46,356 nucleotides of DNA, from positions 1-46,356 of the forward strand of contig JBDHRG010000006.1 in assembly GCA_039807445.1 (NCBI GenBank), in the 5' to 3' direction. The translations under genes were made by a program, and so were the position numbers. This stretch comes from JBDHRG01 sp039807445 (GTDB lineage Bacteria; Pseudomonadota; Gammaproteobacteria; Competibacterales; Competibacteraceae). Below, in pieces: positions 15,678 through 23,093 of this stretch. Numbering within the stretch: position 1 is the stretch's first letter; each line of letters begins with the position of its first letter. The notes beneath the pieces are model-generated. The model saw only the letters and a program-made list of their open reading frames with translations, was not told the origin of the DNA and ran no database searches.

Positions 15678-16999
15678 TGCGCCGAGTCCCTGCCTGGACG
15701 CTGCAGCCAGCCGTTGTACTCCTGCAGATCGACTTCGGACAGATGGCCGGCGGCCTGGCGCAGCCGCAGACGGTTCAGCACGTAGTCGTAGCGCGCCCTG
15801 GCGTAGTCGCGCTCGGCGCGGTACAGCTCGCGCTCGGCATCGAGCACGTCGACGATGGTGCGCGTGCCAACCTCGAGCCCGGCGCGGGTCGCCTCGAGCG
15901 AGCTGCGGTTCGACACCAGCGCCTGCCGCAACGCCTTGACCTGGCTGATCGCCGCCTGCTGGCCGCGGTAGGCGTCGCGTACCTGGCGGGTGATTTCGCG
16001 CTGCACGCCCTCGAGCTGCTGCTTGGCCGCCTCGTGCTGGTGGGCGGCCTGGCGCGTGCGCGAGTTGACCGCGCCGCCTTCGAAGATCGGGATGTTCAGC
16101 TGCAGGCCGATGCGGTTACCGGTGGTGTTGGCGGCTTCGCCGAGGCCGCGGTCGGTATCGTAGCGGCTCGCGACCAGATCGAGCGTCGGCAGGTGGCCGG
16201 CGCGCTGGATGTCGACACCGTCACGCGCCGCCTCGACACCGAAGCGAGCACTGAGCACCTGCGGGTTCTGCTCCAGCGCCTGGTCGATCCAGGCGTCGGC
16301 GCTGGCCGGTTTGGGGCCCTCCAGAGGCAGGCGTTCACCGAGCTCGTCGAGCTCGTCGTAGTGCTGGCCGGTGACGGCGCGCAGCGCTTCGCGGGTGTCG
16401 GCAAGCAGATTCTCGGCGGCGATTTCTTGCGACACCGTCAGATCGTAGCGCGCCTGCGCCTCGTGCACGTCGACGATGGTCGTCAGGCCCACGTCGAAGC
16501 GGCGCTTGGCCTGCTCGAGCTCGCGGCCGACCGCGTTCTTTTCGGCGCGGCTGAAGCGCAGATTGTCGGCGGCGGCGAGCACTGCGAAGTAGCGCGTGGC
16601 GACGCGCTGGATCAGTTCTTGCTCGGCATTGGCATAGTCGGCGTCGGCCTGGCTGACGATGGCGCCGGACTGGCGCAGCCGTGCGAAACTGTCTTCGCGG
16701 TAGATCGGCTGGGTCAGCGTCAGGCCGTAGGTGTGGCTGTCGTACGACGAGGGCGTGCCGGCAGGCGCGTTGACGCCATAGTCGCGGTTCTGCTGCAGCG
16801 CAGCACCGATGTTGGGCAGCAGCGCCGCCTGTGCCTGCGGCCTGGTCTCGGCCGTCGCCAGGCGTGCGGCGTCGGCACCCTTCAGCGCCGGGTCGCTGGC
16901 GAGCGCGTCGCGATAGGCCTGGAGCAGGTCGACCGCCCCGGCCGGGGCGGCGATGCTCAGCAGCAGCGCAGCGAAGGCGGTGGGTCGGAGTCGGGGCAT
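15674..16999 (-). CDS. tolC: TolC-family outer membrane channel protein
   Basis: 441 residues. A signal peptide is clear (PTAFAALLLSIAAPAGA, cleavage before VDLLQAY). Two outer-membrane efflux protein repeats follow, with the usual LLQAYRDALASDPALKGADA opening and the LEVGTRTIVDVLDAERELY motif in the second repeat. Members form trimeric channels spanning the outer membrane and periplasm for type I secretion and drug efflux. ATG at 16999 is chosen; a GTG at 17011 is the alternative and neither has a good ribosome-binding site. No inner-membrane pump genes are adjacent, so it may serve several pumps. Confidence 0.9.
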   Translation of the reverse strand: MPRLRPTAFAALLLSIAAPAGAVDLLQAYRDALASDPALKGADAARLATAETRPQAQAALLPNIGAALQQNRDYGVNAPAGTPSSYDSHTYGLTLTQPIYREDSFARLRQSGAIVSQADADYANAEQELIQRVATRYFAVLAAADNLRFSRAEKNAVGRELEQAKRRFDVGLTTIVDVHEAQARYDLTVSQEIAAENLLADTREALRAVTGQHYDELDELGERLPLEGPKPASADAWIDQALEQNPQVLSARFGVEAARDGVDIQRAGHLPTLDLVASRYDTDRGLGEAANTTGNRIGLQLNIPIFEGGAVNSRTRQAAHQHEAAKQQLEGVQREITRQVRDAYRGQQAAISQVKALRQALVSNRSSLEATRAGLEVGTRTIVDVLDAERELYRAERDYARARYDYVLNRLRLRQAAGHLSEVDLQEYNGWLQRPGRDSAQ

Positions 17000-17080
17000 C
17001 GGTAGAGCCACTGTCAGTGCGTCCGTGTTCGAGTGGAATCGTTGCGACTGCTCCGCTTCCGGACGGTTCCGGTGCCGTGG

Positions 17081-17401
17081 CTAGTAGCGCGGCACGTCGG
17101 GGTCGACCTGCAGCGACCAGGCATCGATGCCGCCGCGCAGGTTGACCACCTCGGCGAAGCCGAGGGTCCGTTCGAGCACGTAGGCGGCTTGCAGGCTGCG
17201 CATGCCGTGGTGGCAGATCATCACCACCGGCACGTCGGGGTCGAGCTCGCGGGCGCCTTCCGCCAGCTGCGCCAGCGGAAGGTTGCGCGAACCCTCGATC
17301 CGGCACAGCGCGAACTCCCACGGCTCGCGCACGTCGACCCATTGCGCCTCAGGCGCGTGCGTACGCCAGCGGTGCAGATCGAGGGCGGTCAGGTCGCGCA
17401 T
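17081..17401 (-). CDS. Rhodanese-like domain protein
   Basis: 106 residues forming a single rhodanese domain. WVDVREPWEFALCRIEGS contains the DVRE motif and ICHHGMRSLQAAYVLE the active-site loop, with the catalytic cysteine in CHHGMRS. Such proteins carry persulfide sulfur, or bind it for regulation. Its ATG shares one base with the pcm stop (TGATG), so it is read from the pcm message. The combination pcm, rhodanese, tolC recurs in proteobacteria, from memory of the family; a shared role has not been shown. Confidence 0.88.
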   Translation of the reverse strand: MRDLTALDLHRWRTHAPEAQWVDVREPWEFALCRIEGSRNLPLAQLAEGARELDPDVPVVMICHHGMRSLQAAYVLERTLGFAEVVNLRGGIDAWSLQVDPDVPRY

Positions 17402-18060
17402 CAGAACCGGAAGATCTCGGGCTTGTCGGCGTTGACCAGGCGCGCCAGCTCGGTTTCGAACAGGCTTTCGCGGGTCCACTCGCGCTCGCTGGCGCGCGTC
17501 ACCAGCACTGCCTCCATGATCGGTGCTTCGCCGACCACGGCGAACAGGCGCCCGCCGAGCGCCAGACGCTCGAGCCAGTGCTGTCCGAGCTCGGGCAACG
17601 AGCCGGTGATCGCGACCACATCGAAGCGCTGCTCGCCCCAGCCGCGCGCGGCATCGCCGCTGGCGAGCTGGACGTTGTGGAGGCCCTGGGCCCTGAGTTT
17701 CGCCTGCGCGGCTTCGCTGAACTCGGGCACGATGTCGACGCTGAGCACGCTGGCGGCGAGCGTGGCGAGGCAGGCGGTGACGAAGCCCGAGCCGGTGCCG
17801 ATCTCGAGGACGCGGTCGCCGGGCTTGAGCCGCAGCGCCTGCAGCAGGCGGCCCTCGACGTTCGGATTCATCATCGTCTGGCCGTGGCCGAGCGGGATGC
17901 GCACATCGGAGAAGGCGAGTTTGCGGTACCGCTCCGGCACGAAGGCTTCGCGCGGAACCCGCGCCAGCACGTCGAGCACCTGCTGATCCAGCACCTCCCA
18001 GGGGCGGATCTGCTGCTCGATCATATTGAAGCGCGCCTGCTCGAAGTTCATCTCGCTCAT
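17401..18060 (-). CDS. pcm: Protein-L-isoaspartate O-methyltransferase
   Basis: 219 residues. The methyltransferase uses S-adenosylmethionine to repair isoaspartyl residues in damaged proteins. The AdoMet site GDRVLEIGTGSGFVTACLA (about residues 74-92) and the family segment REAFVPERYRKLAFSDVRIP are present. The start at 18060 is chosen because AAGGAT lies 6 bases upstream; an in-frame GTG at 18075 would add five residues. First gene of a minus-strand group pcm, rhodanese, tolC, HAD, nadC. Confidence 0.93.
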   Translation of the reverse strand: MSEMNFEQARFNMIEQQIRPWEVLDQQVLDVLARVPREAFVPERYRKLAFSDVRIPLGHGQTMMNPNVEGRLLQALRLKPGDRVLEIGTGSGFVTACLATLAASVLSVDIVPEFSEAAQAKLRAQGLHNVQLASGDAARGWGEQRFDVVAITGSLPELGQHWLERLALGGRLFAVVGEAPIMEAVLVTRASEREWTRESLFETELARLVNADKPEIFRF

Positions 18061-18309
18061 CTGCCCATCCTTCACGTCGTGGCGCCCTGCCCGGGCGCTG
18101 GCCGGGCGCGGATTTTAACACGCCAGGCCAGTGTTTGCGGCGTACCCGGCATTCGGTGTCGTGCCCGGTCAGGTGCGGCACTGCAGACCGGGGCATCATC
18201 AGGATAAAAAATGAATAAACATATTGATTTTAATTACTAATGGTTTGAGTATCGGACTGATATGATCCTGCCGTTTCCCGGACAGAAGGCTGGCAACAGC
18301 AGGTGGGCC
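18061..18309 (+). other. Divergent intergenic region between pcm and cysH
   Basis: No gene is seen in these 249 bases. Bases 18200-18262 are strikingly AT-rich compared with the rest of the window and should hold the cysH promoter; TATGAT at 18261-18266 could be a -10 box but no good -35 lies 16-18 bases upstream. An AT-rich upstream region is what a CysB-type activator would need, but no specific site can be claimed. Confidence 0.4.
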
Positions 18310-19023
18310 ATGATCGACAGCACGACCCTTCTCGGCGGCGAGCCGCTCGACAGCCTCAATGCCCGGCTCGAAGCCCTGTCGGCCGAGGCGCGCATGGTCT
18401 GGGCGGTCGAGCGTTTCGGCGAGCGGCTGGTGCTGTCGTCGAGCTTCGGCGCGCAGGCGGCGGTGTGCCTGCACATGGCGACGGTGGCGAAACCCGACAT
18501 CCCGGTGCTGTTGATCGACACAGGCTACCTGTTCCCCGAAACCTACCGCTTCGTCGATGTGCTGACCGAGCGGCTGCGGCTGAACCTCAAGGTCTACCGC
18601 GCCGAGCTGGGTCCGGCCTGGCAAGAGGCACGCTACGGCAAGCTGTGGGAGCAGGGGCTCGAAGGCATCGAGCGCTACAATCGCATCAACAAGGTCGAGC
18701 CGATGCAGCGCGCGCTGCGCGAACTCGGCGCCGAGGCGTGGATCGCCGGCGTGCGCCGGCAGCAGTCGCGCAGCCGCGAAGACCTCTCGGTGGCGCTCGA
18801 GCGTAACGGCCGGCTCAAGCTCCATCCGATCGTCGACTGGACCGACCGCGACGTCTACCGGTATCTGAAGCGTCACGATCTGCCGTACCACCCGCTGTGG
18901 GAGCAGGGCTACGTCTCGATCGGCGACGTGCACACCACGCGCCGGCTCGTCGACGGCATCAGCGAGGAAGAGACGCGCTTCTTCGGCATCAAGCGCGAAT
19001 GCGGACTGCACGAGCACGTGTAG
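18310..19023 (+). CDS. cysH: Phosphoadenosine phosphosulfate reductase
   Basis: 237 residues. Reduces PAPS to sulfite with thioredoxin in assimilatory sulfate reduction. The PP-loop signature LSSSFGAQAAV and LIDTGYLFPETYRF are present, and the catalytic cysteine sits in the C-terminal KRECGLHEH (C231). The CC and CxxC pairs that bind the iron-sulfur cluster of APS-type reductases are missing, so PAPS is the likely substrate. The start at 18310 has AGGTGG upstream and matches the family length; the ATG at 18262 lies in a possible -10 box. No other cys genes are adjacent. Confidence 0.95.
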   Translation: MIDSTTLLGGEPLDSLNARLEALSAEARMVWAVERFGERLVLSSSFGAQAAVCLHMATVAKPDIPVLLIDTGYLFPETYRFVDVLTERLRLNLKVYRAELGPAWQEARYGKLWEQGLEGIERYNRINKVEPMQRALRELGAEAWIAGVRRQQSRSREDLSVALERNGRLKLHPIVDWTDRDVYRYLKRHDLPYHPLWEQGYVSIGDVHTTRRLVDGISEEETRFFGIKRECGLHEHV

Positions 19024-19095
19024 TCCGGCATCCCCGCCCAGGCGCTCCGGCATCCGCCAGAGTGCACGGTTGGTGTCGCAGCGATCCGAGCCGCG

Positions 19096-19650
19096 ATGCA
19101 GATCCATCCCGCCACCTTCACCCGCAGCCGCCTGCTCGGCTGGATCGCGCGCCTCGGTCTGCGTCTGTCCGACTGGCGCATCGAGGGCGAACTGCCGGCG
19201 CTGCCGAAGTACGTCGTGATCGGCGCGCCGCATACCTCGAACTGGGACTTTGCGCTGATGCTGACGGTGGCCTTGCACTTCCGCCCCGGCTTCGTCTGGA
19301 TGGGCAAGCACGCGCTGTTCCGCTGGCCGCTCGGCGGGTTGATGCGCCGCCTCGGCGGCATCCCGATCGAGCGCAGCCGCGCGCACGGTATGGTCGACAG
19401 CGCCATCGACGCCTTCGCCGCGCGCGACGCGCTGGTGATGGTGATTACGCCCGAGGGCACGCGCAAGCAGGTGCGCGGCTGGAAGACCGGTTTCTACCAT
19501 ATCGCCTGCGGCGCCGGCGTGCCGGTGCTGCTCGCCTACGTCGACGCGCGCAACAGGATCGGCGGCATCGGTCCGGTGTTCCACCCGAGCGGCGATCTCG
19601 ACGCCGACATGGCGCAGATCCGCGCCTTCTACCGGCCGTACGAGCAATGA
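19096..19650 (+). CDS. Lysophospholipid acyltransferase family protein (PlsC-like)
   Basis: 184 residues. The acyltransferase motif I is HTSNWD (the HxxxxD catalytic pair), with the lysophosphatidate-binding PEGTRK motif further on and GGIPIERSR between them. Members transfer acyl chains to lysophospholipids or related lipids at the inner membrane. It is shorter than PlsC and lacks a strong N-terminal membrane anchor, so the exact substrate is unclear. It ends just before a 7-base repeat array. Confidence 0.85.
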   Translation: MQIHPATFTRSRLLGWIARLGLRLSDWRIEGELPALPKYVVIGAPHTSNWDFALMLTVALHFRPGFVWMGKHALFRWPLGGLMRRLGGIPIERSRAHGMVDSAIDAFAARDALVMVITPEGTRKQVRGWKTGFYHIACGAGVPVLLAYVDARNRIGGIGPVFHPSGDLDADMAQIRAFYRPYEQ

Positions 19651-19659
19651 GAATCGGAC

Positions 19660-19713
19660 ATGGGGCATGCCGGATGGGTCATCGGGGAGTGCCCCCATTC
19701 CTCATCACCCATC
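19660..19713. repeat. 7-base-phased inverted repeat array (ATGGGNN / CCNCATC type)
   Basis: ATG or ATC recurs exactly every seven bases at 19660, 19667, 19674 and 19681 in the left arm. The right arm is made of heptamers ending in CATT or CATC from 19693 to 19713, extending degenerately to 19720. The arms are imperfectly complementary and would fold into a hairpin with its tip near 19690. It fills the gap between the convergent acyltransferase and rnd genes. Confidence 0.75.
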
Positions 19714-19735
19714 AATCATCCCCGGCGTCGGAGGG

Positions 19736-20890
19736 TCACTCCCGCGGCGCGGTGCGCAGCTCGCCGCCGACGACTTCGAGGCACAATTCGCCGCGCAGCA
19801 GCGCCAGCACTTCGCGCCCGGCGATGCCGGCGCGCCAGCCATGCAGCAGCGGCGCGTCGAGGTCGCCGATGATCAGGCGTTCGAGGTCCTTGCGGCTGGC
19901 GATCATCGCCGCGCCGACCCCCTTCTGCAAGCCGCGCAGCCGCACCACCGCCATCATCGCGTCGGCCAGCGCATCCTGCTCGGGGCGCAGCGCGAGACGC
20001 GGCGGTAGCGTCGGCCAGGCTTCGCGCGGCTCGAGCCGCGCCGCCTCGATCGCGCTCAGTACCGCGTCGGCGTGCCGACGCACGAAGCCGGGTTCGAGTC
20101 CGCGGATGCGCTCGAGCATCGATGGGGTTTCCGGCATCAGGCGCGCCAGATCGAGCAGGTGCTCGTCGCCCAGCACCCAGCGCCGCGGCTTGTCGGCTGT
20201 CATCGCACGCCGTTCGCGCCAGGCGGCGAGCGCGCGCAGCGCGACGAGCTGGATGCCCTTGAGCTTGTACGCGCCTTTGAGCCGGCGCCAGGCTTCGAAG
20301 GGCTCGGGCGCGTAGCGGCTGGCATCGGTCAGCTCGGCGAAGTCGGCGGCGAGCCAGGCCAGACGCCCGAGGCGCTCGAGCTCGGCACGCTGGCGCTGAT
20401 AGATCTCGCGCAGGTGGCGAACGTCGTCGGCGGCGTAAGCCAGCTGCTCGGGTGACAGCGGTCGGCGGCTCCAGTCGGTGCGGCTCTGCGACTTGTCGAG
20501 CGTCACGCCGAGCAGCTCTTGCGCCAGCGCGGCATAGCCGACCTGCTCGCCCTGGCCGAGCAGCGTGGCGGCGATCTGGGTGTCGAACACCGGCGTCGGT
20601 ACCGCGCCGCCCAAGTGGTAGAAGATCTCGAGATCCTGGTGCGCCGAGTGCAACACCTTGATCGTCGCCGGGTCGTAGACCACCTCGAGCAGCGGGTCGA
20701 GCCGGCCTGCGAGCGCCAGCGGATCGACGCAGGCGACCACGTCGGCGTTGGCGACCTGCAGCAGGCACAGCTGCGGGTAGAAGGTTTTCTCGCGGATGAA
20801 CTCGGTGTCGAGCGTGATCCAGGCGCTGCCGCGCAACCGCTCGGCGAGTGTGCGCAGCGCCTCGGGGGTGTCGATGAAGAGCTCGGTCAT
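19736..20890 (-). CDS. rnd: Ribonuclease D
   Basis: 384 residues. A 3'-5' exoribonuclease that trims tRNA and other stable RNA ends. The DEDD-y exonuclease residues are D28 and E30 (TLDTEFIRE), D86 (HSAHQDLEIF) and Y152 with D156 (AYAADDVRHL). An HRDC domain follows at about residues 210-285, then a helical second domain, as in E. coli RNase D. ATG at 20890 is followed upstream by a 7-base repeat array rather than a clear ribosome-binding site. Confidence 0.95.
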   Translation of the reverse strand: MTELFIDTPEALRTLAERLRGSAWITLDTEFIREKTFYPQLCLLQVANADVVACVDPLALAGRLDPLLEVVYDPATIKVLHSAHQDLEIFYHLGGAVPTPVFDTQIAATLLGQGEQVGYAALAQELLGVTLDKSQSRTDWSRRPLSPEQLAYAADDVRHLREIYQRQRAELERLGRLAWLAADFAELTDASRYAPEPFEAWRRLKGAYKLKGIQLVALRALAAWRERRAMTADKPRRWVLGDEHLLDLARLMPETPSMLERIRGLEPGFVRRHADAVLSAIEAARLEPREAWPTLPPRLALRPEQDALADAMMAVVRLRGLQKGVGAAMIASRKDLERLIIGDLDAPLLHGWRAGIAGREVLALLRGELCLEVVGGELRTAPRE

Positions 20891-20898
20891 GTCGTTCC

Positions 20899-20994
20899 GT
20901 GAGGTGTGAGGTGTCAGGGCCGAGGTACGAGGTACGAGGAGCGAGGCGCGAGGAGCTTGTATTCACTCGCTCCTCGCGCCTCAGGTCTCGCGCC
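20899..20994. repeat. 7-base-phased inverted repeat array (NCGAGGN / TCGCGCC type)
   Basis: Eight consecutive heptamers of the form NNGAGGN (one with CAGG) run from 20899 to 20954. The facing arm of four heptamers, TCGCTCC, TCGCGCC, TCAGGTC and TCGCGCC, runs from 20967 to 20994. The arms are complementary and leave a loop of about 12 bases. The right arm contains the moaC stop codon and its last codons, so the array has entered a coding region. Confidence 0.85.
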
Positions 20995-21460
20995 TCCACG
21001 TGCCGGACTTGCCGCCGTGCTTCTCGAGCAGGCACACGCCGTCGATCACCATGCCGCGGTCGACCGCCTTGCACATGTCGTAGACCGTCAGCAGCGCGAC
21101 CTGCACCGCGGTCAGCGCTTCCATCTCGACACCGGTCTGGTCGCGGGTTTCGGCGGTGGCGCGGGCGCGCACGGCGCTCTGTTCGGGCAGCGGCTCGAGT
21201 TCGAGCTCGACGCGGGTCAGCGCGATCGGGTGACACAGCGGGATCAGGTCGGCGGTGCGCTTGGCACCCATGATGCCGGCGATGCGGGCGATGCCGAGCA
21301 CGTCGCCCTTCTTGTGGTTGCCTGCGAGGATGCGCGCCAGCGTCTCGGGCAGCATGCGGATCATGCCCTCGGCGACCGCGACGCGGTGGCTGACGGCCTT
21401 GGCGCCGACGTCGACCATGTGGGCGTGGCCTGCGGCGTTGAAGTGGGTGAGTTCGCTCAT
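20981..21460 (-). CDS. moaC: Cyclic pyranopterin monophosphate synthase
   Basis: 159 residues. Converts the MoaA product into cyclic pyranopterin monophosphate in molybdenum cofactor synthesis. Family marks are ELTHFNAAGHAHMVDVG, IGMHQ-like segment DLIPLCHPIALTRVELE with the catalytic histidine region, and GVEMEALTAVQVALLTVYDM. The last residues (TWRRET) are encoded by a 7-base repeat arm rather than by the usual family ending. No other moa genes are adjacent. Confidence 0.95.
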   Translation of the reverse strand: MSELTHFNAAGHAHMVDVGAKAVSHRVAVAEGMIRMLPETLARILAGNHKKGDVLGIARIAGIMGAKRTADLIPLCHPIALTRVELELEPLPEQSAVRARATAETRDQTGVEMEALTAVQVALLTVYDMCKAVDRGMVIDGVCLLEKHGGKSGTWRRET

Positions 21461-21474
21461 AGGGAAGGGCGCAA

Positions 21475-21494
21475 CCGGGGCGCGAGCGCCCCGG
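21475..21494. other. GC-rich hairpin between ppa and moaC
   Basis: CCGGGGCG at 21475-21482 pairs perfectly with CGCCCCGG at 21487-21494 around CGAG. No T-run follows on either strand, so it is not a standard intrinsic terminator; it may slow transcription or protect message ends between ppa and moaC. Confidence 0.45.
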
Positions 21495-21506
21495 CTGCGC
21501 GCGTTC

Positions 21507-22040
21507 TTACTTCGAGGCTTCGTAGCGGGCGACGCTGGCGCTGATCTCAGCCTTGGCTTCGTCGAGCGAGCCCCAGCCGTCGATCTTGACCCACTTGCCC
21601 TTCTCGAGATCCTTGTAGTGCTCGAAGAAGTGCGCGATCTGCGCGCGCAGGATCTCCGGCAGGTCTTCGACGGTCTCGACCCTGTCGTACATCGGGCACT
21701 GCTTCTTGATCGGCATCGCGATCAGCTTGGCGTCACCGCCCTTCTCGTCGCTCATCTGCAGCACGCCCAGCGGGCGGGCACGCACGACGCAGCCCGATAC
21801 CAGCGGGAACGGGGTGATGACCAGCACGTCGAGCGGGTCGCCGTCTTCGCACAGGGTGTTCGGGATGTAGCCGTAGTTGGCCGGGTACGACATCGCCACC
21901 GTCATGAAGCGGTCGACGAACAGCGCGCCGGTTTCCTTGTCGACTTCGTACTTGACCGGATCCGCGTTGGCCGGAATTTCGATGATGACGTTGAAGTCAT
22001 TCGGCAGGTCGCTGCCGGCGGTGACTCGGTCCAGGATCAT
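21507..22040 (-). CDS. ppa: Inorganic pyrophosphatase (family I)
   Basis: 177 residues. Hydrolyses pyrophosphate released by biosynthesis. The family signature EDGDPLDVLV contains the metal-binding aspartates; FNVIIEIPANADPVKYEVDK and SYPANYGYIPNTL are also typical of soluble family I enzymes. Start MILDRVTAG has no alternative nearby. It lies 46 bases upstream of moaC on the same strand. Confidence 0.96.
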   Translation of the reverse strand: MILDRVTAGSDLPNDFNVIIEIPANADPVKYEVDKETGALFVDRFMTVAMSYPANYGYIPNTLCEDGDPLDVLVITPFPLVSGCVVRARPLGVLQMSDEKGGDAKLIAMPIKKQCPMYDRVETVEDLPEILRAQIAHFFEHYKDLEKGKWVKIDGWGSLDEAKAEISASVARYEASK

Positions 22041-22411
22041 CTGTGCATGCCCTCGCAGTGCTGGGAAAAACGCGTGAAGCGGGAGCCGTATCGTACACCA
22101 AGCCCGTTCGGTGCGGCAGCCGGGGGGCGGTGAAGTGTCGGTTTCGGATCACAAAAACCTGGATAGCGATATTTTCATCGAAAATTGCAGTCATGTGTCC
22201 ATAAGCAATTGATCCTATAGATTTCAGCGAGGTGGTTTCAGGCGACGATATCGACTCGCCGAGGCTGCCCGGCGCCCTGCTCGAGCGCCCGAATTGCGTT
22301 GACAGGGGCAGCTGCGTCGGGGAAGCTTCGGTCGACCGAAAAATCCAGGCTTTGCCGGCGTTCCGGCCGGCGGGCACCGGGCTTTGCAAACGCAGGATGG
22401 AAAAGACCGTC
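22041..22411. other. Divergent intergenic region between ppa and adk
   Basis: No gene is seen in 371 bases; open frames that extend adk upstream lack a family match. Bases 22150-22230 are AT-rich and hold a palindrome ATTTTC at 22171-22176 with GAAAAT at 22180-22185, a possible operator. TATAGA at 22216-22221 could be a -10 box but has no good -35. Promoters for both genes must lie here. Confidence 0.4.
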
Positions 22412-22963
22412 ATGAGAATCGTACTGTTGGGGGCACCCGGTTCGGGTAAAGGGACGCAGGCCGAGAACATCGTCGCTCGCTACGCAGTGACGCACCTGTC
22501 CACCGGCGACCTGCTGCGCGCCGAAGTCGCTGCCGGCAGCGAACTCGGCCTCAAGGCCAAGGCGATCATGGAATCGGGCGGCCTGGTGTCGGACGAGATC
22601 GTGCTCGACATGATCGAGGAGCGTCTCGGCAAGCTCGACGGCGGCTTCCTGCTCGACGGTTTCCCGCGCACGCTGGCGCAGGCCGAGGCGCTCGATGCAC
22701 TGCTGGCCAGGCTCGGTCGCCCGCTCGACGTGGTGGTGTTCTTCGACGTGGCTTTCGACGAGATCACCCAGCGGCTGTTGTCGCGCGGCCGCGCCGACGA
22801 CAACGAAGACATCATCCGCAAGCGCCTCGCGGTCTACGAAGAGCAGACCGCACCGCTGATCGCCTACTACGAAAGCACGGGTCGGCTGCGCACGGTGCAG
22901 GGCGTCGGCGCGATCGACGAGATCAGCCGCCGCATCGCCGCCGTGCTCGACGGGCAGCGCTGA
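22412..22963 (+). CDS. adk: Adenylate kinase, short form
   Basis: 183 residues. Converts ATP plus AMP to two ADP. The P-loop GAPGSGKGT is at residues 7-15, with LSTGDLLRAEVA and LDGFPRTLAQAEAL for AMP binding. The LID insert of about 27 residues found in long bacterial enzymes is missing: LLSRGR runs directly into ADDNEDIIRKRL. Short forms of this length are known in Xanthomonadaceae and Actinobacteria. The start is chosen at the family N-terminus MRIVLLGAPG; the preceding in-frame 60 codons are not conserved-looking. A terminator follows. Confidence 0.96.
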   Translation: MRIVLLGAPGSGKGTQAENIVARYAVTHLSTGDLLRAEVAAGSELGLKAKAIMESGGLVSDEIVLDMIEERLGKLDGGFLLDGFPRTLAQAEALDALLARLGRPLDVVVFFDVAFDEITQRLLSRGRADDNEDIIRKRLAVYEEQTAPLIAYYESTGRLRTVQGVGAIDEISRRIAAVLDGQR

Positions 22964-22989
22964 CCGCTCCGGCGGATATGCTATGCGCG

Positions 22990-23018
22990 AAACCCCCGAC
23001 CGCGAGGCCGGGGGTTTT
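22990..23018 (+). terminator. Intrinsic terminator after adk
   Basis: AAACCCCCG at 22990-22998 pairs with CGGGGGTTT at 23009-23017, with a further CC-GG pair inside and a short loop, then a T-rich tail. Because the left arm starts with A residues it could also act from the other side. Confidence 0.8.
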
Positions 23019-23043
23019 CGTTTGCGCGGCTGTCACGCCCAAG

Positions 23044-23066
23044 GAAAAGCGGCCACGAAGGCCGCT
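23044..23066 (-). terminator. Intrinsic terminator after gltA
   Basis: AGCGGCC at 23048-23054 pairs with GGCCGCT at 23060-23066 around a 5-base loop. Read on the minus strand, TTTTCC follows the stem directly. It lies 27 bases beyond the gltA stop, so each of the convergent adk and gltA genes has its own terminator. Confidence 0.75.
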
Positions 23067-23093
23067 GTTCGTGAGCGCCGCGGAAGCGGCGTT

